A model generated the notes under the pieces. It had not been told where the DNA came from. It was given only the letters and a program-made list of their open reading frames with translations, and searched no databases. Position numbers and translations under genes: made by a program. Below are positions 60,835-64,000 of a stretch of 64,000 nucleotides of DNA, piece after piece. The first letter of the stretch is position 1. The number at the start of each line of letters is the position of its first letter. Location of the stretch: the NCBI RefSeq assembly GCF_030286045.1, contig NZ_CP127390.1, positions 248,001 to 312,000 of the forward strand. The letters are read 5' to 3'. The stretch is from Propionimicrobium sp. PCR01-08-3 (GTDB taxonomy: Bacteria > Actinomycetota > Actinomycetes > Propionibacteriales > Propionibacteriaceae).

Positions 60835-62301
60835 TCAGCCGGCGGCCGAGGTGTCGATCGGCAGCTTGCCGTCGGTCACCGCCTTCACCAGCGCAGCGTG
60901 ATCGGCCTCGGTCTGGTCGGCATAGGCCCGGGCAAAATTCGCGAACGCCTCGGCTGCGGCGTCCGATCGTCCCAAATATCCGGCAATTCTGGACGCCCCG
61001 GAGGTGCGCGCATGGCTTTTCGCCAACAGCAGGCCGAGCACCCGGGCGTAGTCGGCAACCGCTCCCGCGTCCAGACCGTCGATGACGACGGCACCCTTCA
61101 TATTGCGGTACTGGCGGATGTATACCTGCAAGGCGGGCGAGCCCGGCATCTCGGTGTAAGGGCCGAGATAGGTAGCGGTCGAGCGATCGGTGGATGCCGG
61201 CAGCGTGGCCCAGCCGAGCAGTGGATCGCTGACGGTCTGCAGTGACTGCTGGTACTCGACGACGCGCTGGCCCTGATGCTTGTGCCAGGCCTGCGAGCCG
61301 TGCATGAAGGGAGCCAGCACCGATCGTCCGGCCTGTTTCAGCTGCAGAAAGAGCAAGTCGTCGGGTGCCGACCCCTCCAGGAGGACGAGGAACGCGCGCA
61401 ATCCGACCGAGCCCACGCCGACCACCTTGTGTGCGCAGTCGACCAGCCGATAGCCGCCGATGACCCGTCGCCACTGCAACGGCAAGGTGCCCAGGTAGTC
61501 GTCGAGGGCCTGGGTGATCTGCTCGAACCGGGAATCCGACACCTTGGTGAGCAGCGGGGCGTCTGCCTTGATCTGCAGCGCTCCGCCGTCGCTCGACGTG
61601 AGCTTCGGGAGCGCACGATCACTGGTGCGCTGTCTCGCCTTGTCTGCGGCGCGAGCGACCTGGTCGCGCAAGGACGGCTCGATGACCGTCTCGTTGAGCC
61701 GGTTGAGATCGACTCTCAGGAAGCTCCTGGCAAGCAGCGGCACCTGGGCGAGATGTGCCAGCTCGTCACGGTAGGCGGTCACGCAGGCCTTGGCCGCGTC
61801 GGAACACTGGGCTTCGCTCAGGTTGTTCTGCCGTCCGGCTACGTGGACGCTCGCCACGAGCCGCCGCATATCCCACTCCCACAAGCCGGGATGGGCCTCG
61901 TCGAAGTCATTGAGGTCGAGCACCAGCTCGCCCTCGGGGGAGCGATAGAAGCCGAAATTGCCCAGGTGCGCGTCCCCGCAGATGATCGCACTGATGCCGC
62001 TGGCAGGAAGTGAGGCGCAATCGCTGGCGCAGACATTCGCTGCACCACGCAGAAAGCCGTACGGCGACTCGGTCATCCGGGCCACGCGGACGCCGATCAG
62101 GCGCGGTACCCGCCCGAGGTGGGCGTCCATGATCTGAGTGACGGGGTCCGGACGATTGTCGGCGGGATGCCAGAACCCGAGCGTCGAGCGCGGCACCTTC
62201 ACCCGCAGCGACTTGCCGTAGGCGCGGGACTCGGCGCGGCTGGGGATCGGCTTGCGTACCGAGCGGAATGCCTCGGCATCGGTCAGCGTCTGCATCGACA
62301 T
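60835..62301 (-). CDS. DUF2252 family protein
   Basis: A 488-residue protein of the DUF2252 family, related to protein-kinase-like/aminoglycoside-phosphotransferase folds. Features: FLRGAANVCASDCASLPASG (about residue 83), the catalytic-like CGDAHLGNFGFYRSPEGELV (about 108) with FDLNDFDEAHPG-type block LDLNDFDEAHPGLWEWDMRR (about 128), and QVYIRQYRNMKG near 400. Function unknown. ATG 62301 and 62295 are both possible; the frame extends to 62412 without conserved content. Confidence 0.85.
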   Translation of the reverse strand: MSMQTLTDAEAFRSVRKPIPSRAESRAYGKSLRVKVPRSTLGFWHPADNRPDPVTQIMDAHLGRVPRLIGVRVARMTESPYGFLRGAANVCASDCASLPASGISAIICGDAHLGNFGFYRSPEGELVLDLNDFDEAHPGLWEWDMRRLVASVHVAGRQNNLSEAQCSDAAKACVTAYRDELAHLAQVPLLARSFLRVDLNRLNETVIEPSLRDQVARAADKARQRTSDRALPKLTSSDGGALQIKADAPLLTKVSDSRFEQITQALDDYLGTLPLQWRRVIGGYRLVDCAHKVVGVGSVGLRAFLVLLEGSAPDDLLFLQLKQAGRSVLAPFMHGSQAWHKHQGQRVVEYQQSLQTVSDPLLGWATLPASTDRSTATYLGPYTEMPGSPALQVYIRQYRNMKGAVVIDGLDAGAVADYARVLGLLLAKSHARTSGASRIAGYLGRSDAAAEAFANFARAYADQTEADHAALVKAVTDGKLPIDTSAAG

Positions 62302-62607
62302 GATCCGATGGTAGCCAGGGAGGCTGATCAGCGATAGAGAACGCCGCCGTGACCAGGCTGCTTCGGTCATTGGGTTCGCTTTGGTTCGCATCGGGCACAA
62401 GAACGAACCCAATAACGGTATGTCGGCGCGGTTGCAGTAGCGCTCGGGGCGTTGCGGGCAGACGTCAGGTGATCTGACACTGCGTCCATGGGACGAAGCC
62501 GTCGCCTGCTCCGCCCGGGAAATCCCTCATTTGTTACGTGACTTTCCTCTAATAAGATGGCAGCGGCATCGCGGAAAGCGGTGTCGAAGGATGATCAGGA
62601 GGCCCCG

Positions 62608-63414
62608 GTGCAGAGCAGTAATCCCGTTTTGACAGGCCGCAATTCGTTTACGTACTTCAACCCGAATCAGCAAGGCGGCTACGCCACCGACGCCTACGGG
62701 TACCAGACCGCGAACGGCTACACCCCCCAGCCTCAGCAGGTGACCGGCCGGATGACCATCGATGATGTCATCACGAAGACCGCCATCTTGATGTTGACGC
62801 TCGTCGCCGCCGCCGGCGTGTCATGGATCTTGCTGCCGGCAACCATGCTGTATCCGGTGGCGATCGCCGGCTCGCTGGTCGCCTTCGTGACCGTCTTCAT
62901 CGTGTCGATGCGCCACAAGGTGTCGGTGCCAGGAGTCTTCGCCTATGCGATCATCGAGGGCCTGATGCTCGGCGCATGGAGCAAGATCTTCGAATCGCTT
63001 TACCCGGGTCTCGTATTGCAGGCCGTGATCGGCACCTTCATCGCGGCATTCGTCGTCTTGGGTGCCTACCAGTTCTTGGGCGCCAGAGTGCGCGGACGCA
63101 TCGCCAAGATCGTGACCGTTTCGATCATCGCCTACGCGGTGATGTCGCTGATCAACCTGATGCTGATCTTCGCCGGGGTGAATCTCGGCTGGGCAGCGAT
63201 CGGCGCCAGCGCCGGCCCGCTCTCCTGGATCTCGGCAGGGCTCGGCGTGGTGCTCGCCGCGGCCAGCCTGCTGATGGACTTCGACGCGATCGAGCAGGGT
63301 GTACGCACCGGCGCTCCTGATTCTGAGTCGTGGCGCGGCGCCTTCGGTCTGCTGGTCACCATGGTCTGGCTGTACACCACGCTGCTGCGGATCCTGAGCT
63401 TCTTCCGCAACTAG
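62608..63414 (+). CDS. Bax inhibitor-1/YccA family membrane protein
   Basis: A 268-residue membrane protein with seven hydrophobic helices after a Gln/Tyr/Asn-rich N-terminus. Typical BI-1-like segments are VFAYAIIEGLMLGAWSKIFE (about residue 112), VIGTFIAAFVVLGAYQF (about 146) and the C-terminal MDFDAIEQGVRTG (about 219) with the Asp pair. The actinobacterial form is annotated as Bax-inhibitor-1/YccA-like. GTG 62608 has AGGAGG 5 bases upstream, preferred over the upstream ATG at 62557. Ion-channel or membrane-stress function inferred from family. Confidence 0.88.
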   Translation: MQSSNPVLTGRNSFTYFNPNQQGGYATDAYGYQTANGYTPQPQQVTGRMTIDDVITKTAILMLTLVAAAGVSWILLPATMLYPVAIAGSLVAFVTVFIVSMRHKVSVPGVFAYAIIEGLMLGAWSKIFESLYPGLVLQAVIGTFIAAFVVLGAYQFLGARVRGRIAKIVTVSIIAYAVMSLINLMLIFAGVNLGWAAIGASAGPLSWISAGLGVVLAAASLLMDFDAIEQGVRTGAPDSESWRGAFGLLVTMVWLYTTLLRILSFFRN

Positions 63415-63532
63415 GGCGTAGCGCCGCATCGCCGGTTTCGCCGATGGGACGCGGTAAGCGCCGCGCGGCGGAACTGAGATAAACCCTTTGCACGACATAG
63501 GCGGACGATCCGATACCGCCGATTACACCTTC

Positions 63533-63575
63533 ACCACCGACCCGGAGTCACCCCCGGGTCGGTGGTTTTGTATTT
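63533..63575 (+). terminator. Rho-independent terminator
   Basis: A perfect 13-base-pair stem (ACCACCGACCCGG, arms 63533-63545 and 63554-63566) with an 8-base loop is followed by TTTGTATTT. It ends the Bax-inhibitor gene transcript. Confidence 0.9.
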
Positions 63576-63597
63576 GACCCGCATTAGCCTGGAGGCC

Positions 63598-64000
63598 GTG
63601 AGCGAGACGAACACCCCAACCAGACGCAAAGAATCAGCCGACCCCAGTTTGCCAAGAAATGAGACAGGGCCTGAGCCGGTGATCGATTCCTCACAGGGCG
63701 ACCGTGTCGGAATGCCCTCGATTACTCATTTCGGAGCCAACCCGACGACCGACGGGGAGCGGGGATCGGCGGCCGAATTGCCTGATCGCATCCGGGTGCA
63801 CGGTGCTCACGTCAACAACTTGAAGAACGTCGATGTCGAGGTTCCGCTGCGGACCCTGGTCGGTATCGCCGGGGTTTCGGGCAGCGGCAAGTCGTCGCTG
63901 GCGCTCGGCGTGCTCTATGCCGAAGGTGCCCGCAGATATCTCGAAGCGTTGTCGACCTACACCAGGCGGCGCATGGCCCAGGCCCCCAGGGCCGCGGTCG
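63598..64000 (+). CDS. UvrA-like excinuclease ATPase, truncated by the window edge
   Basis: The start of an ABC-class UvrA-type protein. After a non-conserved, polar N-terminus of about 65 residues comes [20 protein letters not shown], then the first Walker [21 protein letters not shown] and [18 protein letters not shown]. The spacing is that of UvrA. The long N-terminal extension and the [11 protein letters not shown] wording suit a UvrA paralogue (UvrA2/DrrC-like) rather than housekeeping UvrA. GTG 63598 has GGAGG close upstream; a later start (GTG 63679 or ATG 63712) is possible. The C-terminal part is beyond the window. Confidence 0.8.
   Translation, partial: MSETNTPTRRKESADPSLPRNETGPEPVIDSSQGDRVGMPSITHFGANPTTDGERGSAAELPDRIRVHGAHVNNLKNVDVEVPLRTLVGIAGVSGSGKSSLALGVLYAEGARRYLEALSTYTRRRMAQAPRAAV

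Overview
The window is a high-GC actinobacterial chromosome segment, most likely from the Propionibacteriaceae. The best taxonomic pointer is a single gene fusing BluB to CobT, an arrangement known from Propionibacterium freudenreichii. A GTP-type PEP carboxykinase and a core gene order shared with other actinobacteria (pmt-rsmI-tatD-rsmA-ispE, tetR-glmU-prs-rplY-pth-mfd-mazG-eno-ftsB-DUF501-ppx, comparable to the Rv1002-Rv1026 region of Mycobacterium tuberculosis) agree with this. The family assignment is an inference.

Layout. 0.4-10.6 kb: an SGNH-like envelope protein, a uracil permease, a LarA-type racemase, a small toxin-antitoxin pair, protein mannosyltransferase, then the rsmI-tatD-rsmA-(small ORF)-ispE operon and a MarR regulator. 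The rpfB gene that sits between tatD and rsmA in many relatives is absent. 10.8-19.5 kb: a TetR gene, then a 7.7 kb integrated element inserted in the 3' half of a tRNA-Gln(UUG) gene. The element is bounded by perfect 48-bp direct repeats and carries an integrase, divergent regulators, an excisionase-like gene, a RecA-fold RepA-like ATPase and, directly downstream of it, an iteron array ending in a 24-bp perfect palindrome. No conjugation or virion genes are visible. 19.6-32.8 kb: housekeeping genes for cell-wall precursor synthesis (glmU), PRPP (prs), translation (rplY, pth), transcription-coupled repair (mfd), nucleotide cleanup (mazG), glycolysis (eno), division (ftsB-like) and polyphosphate (ppx).

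32.8-34.3 kb is a small junk or defence-like patch: a class I tRNA with a UAA anticodon, a hairpin-dense stretch, a truncated mazF remnant with its antitoxin, and an intact phd-vapC pair. 34.3-41.4 kb: pckG, an aspartate-dehydrogenase-like gene paired with a degenerate 2-hydroxyacid dehydrogenase homologue, a LOG-family protein and a ketosteroid-dehydrogenase-like flavoprotein. 41.8-48.0 kb: a multiple-monosaccharide ABC transporter (ChvE/MmsA/MmsB type) with its LacI regulator and matching palindromic operators, and a very stable nested stem-loop between the binding-protein gene and the ATPase gene. 48.0-53.3 kb: a decayed repeat region containing a tRNA-Lys fragment, the bluB-cobT fusion, then a deoC-like aldolase and an FGGY kinase that may serve the same sugar pathway. 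53.3-64 kb: an SDR, an MFS transporter, an Old Yellow Enzyme, a GntR-DUF1648-CPBP protease-DUF4177 operon, a lactonase, DUF2252, a Bax-inhibitor-1 family protein and the start of a UvrA-like ATPase that runs off the right edge.

The most notable system is the tRNA-Gln element. It has the parts needed for excision and autonomous replication (int, xis, rep, iteron origin, candidate arm-type integrase sites) in a layout that resembles phage satellites or minimal integrative plasmids, and all its remaining genes are of unknown function.
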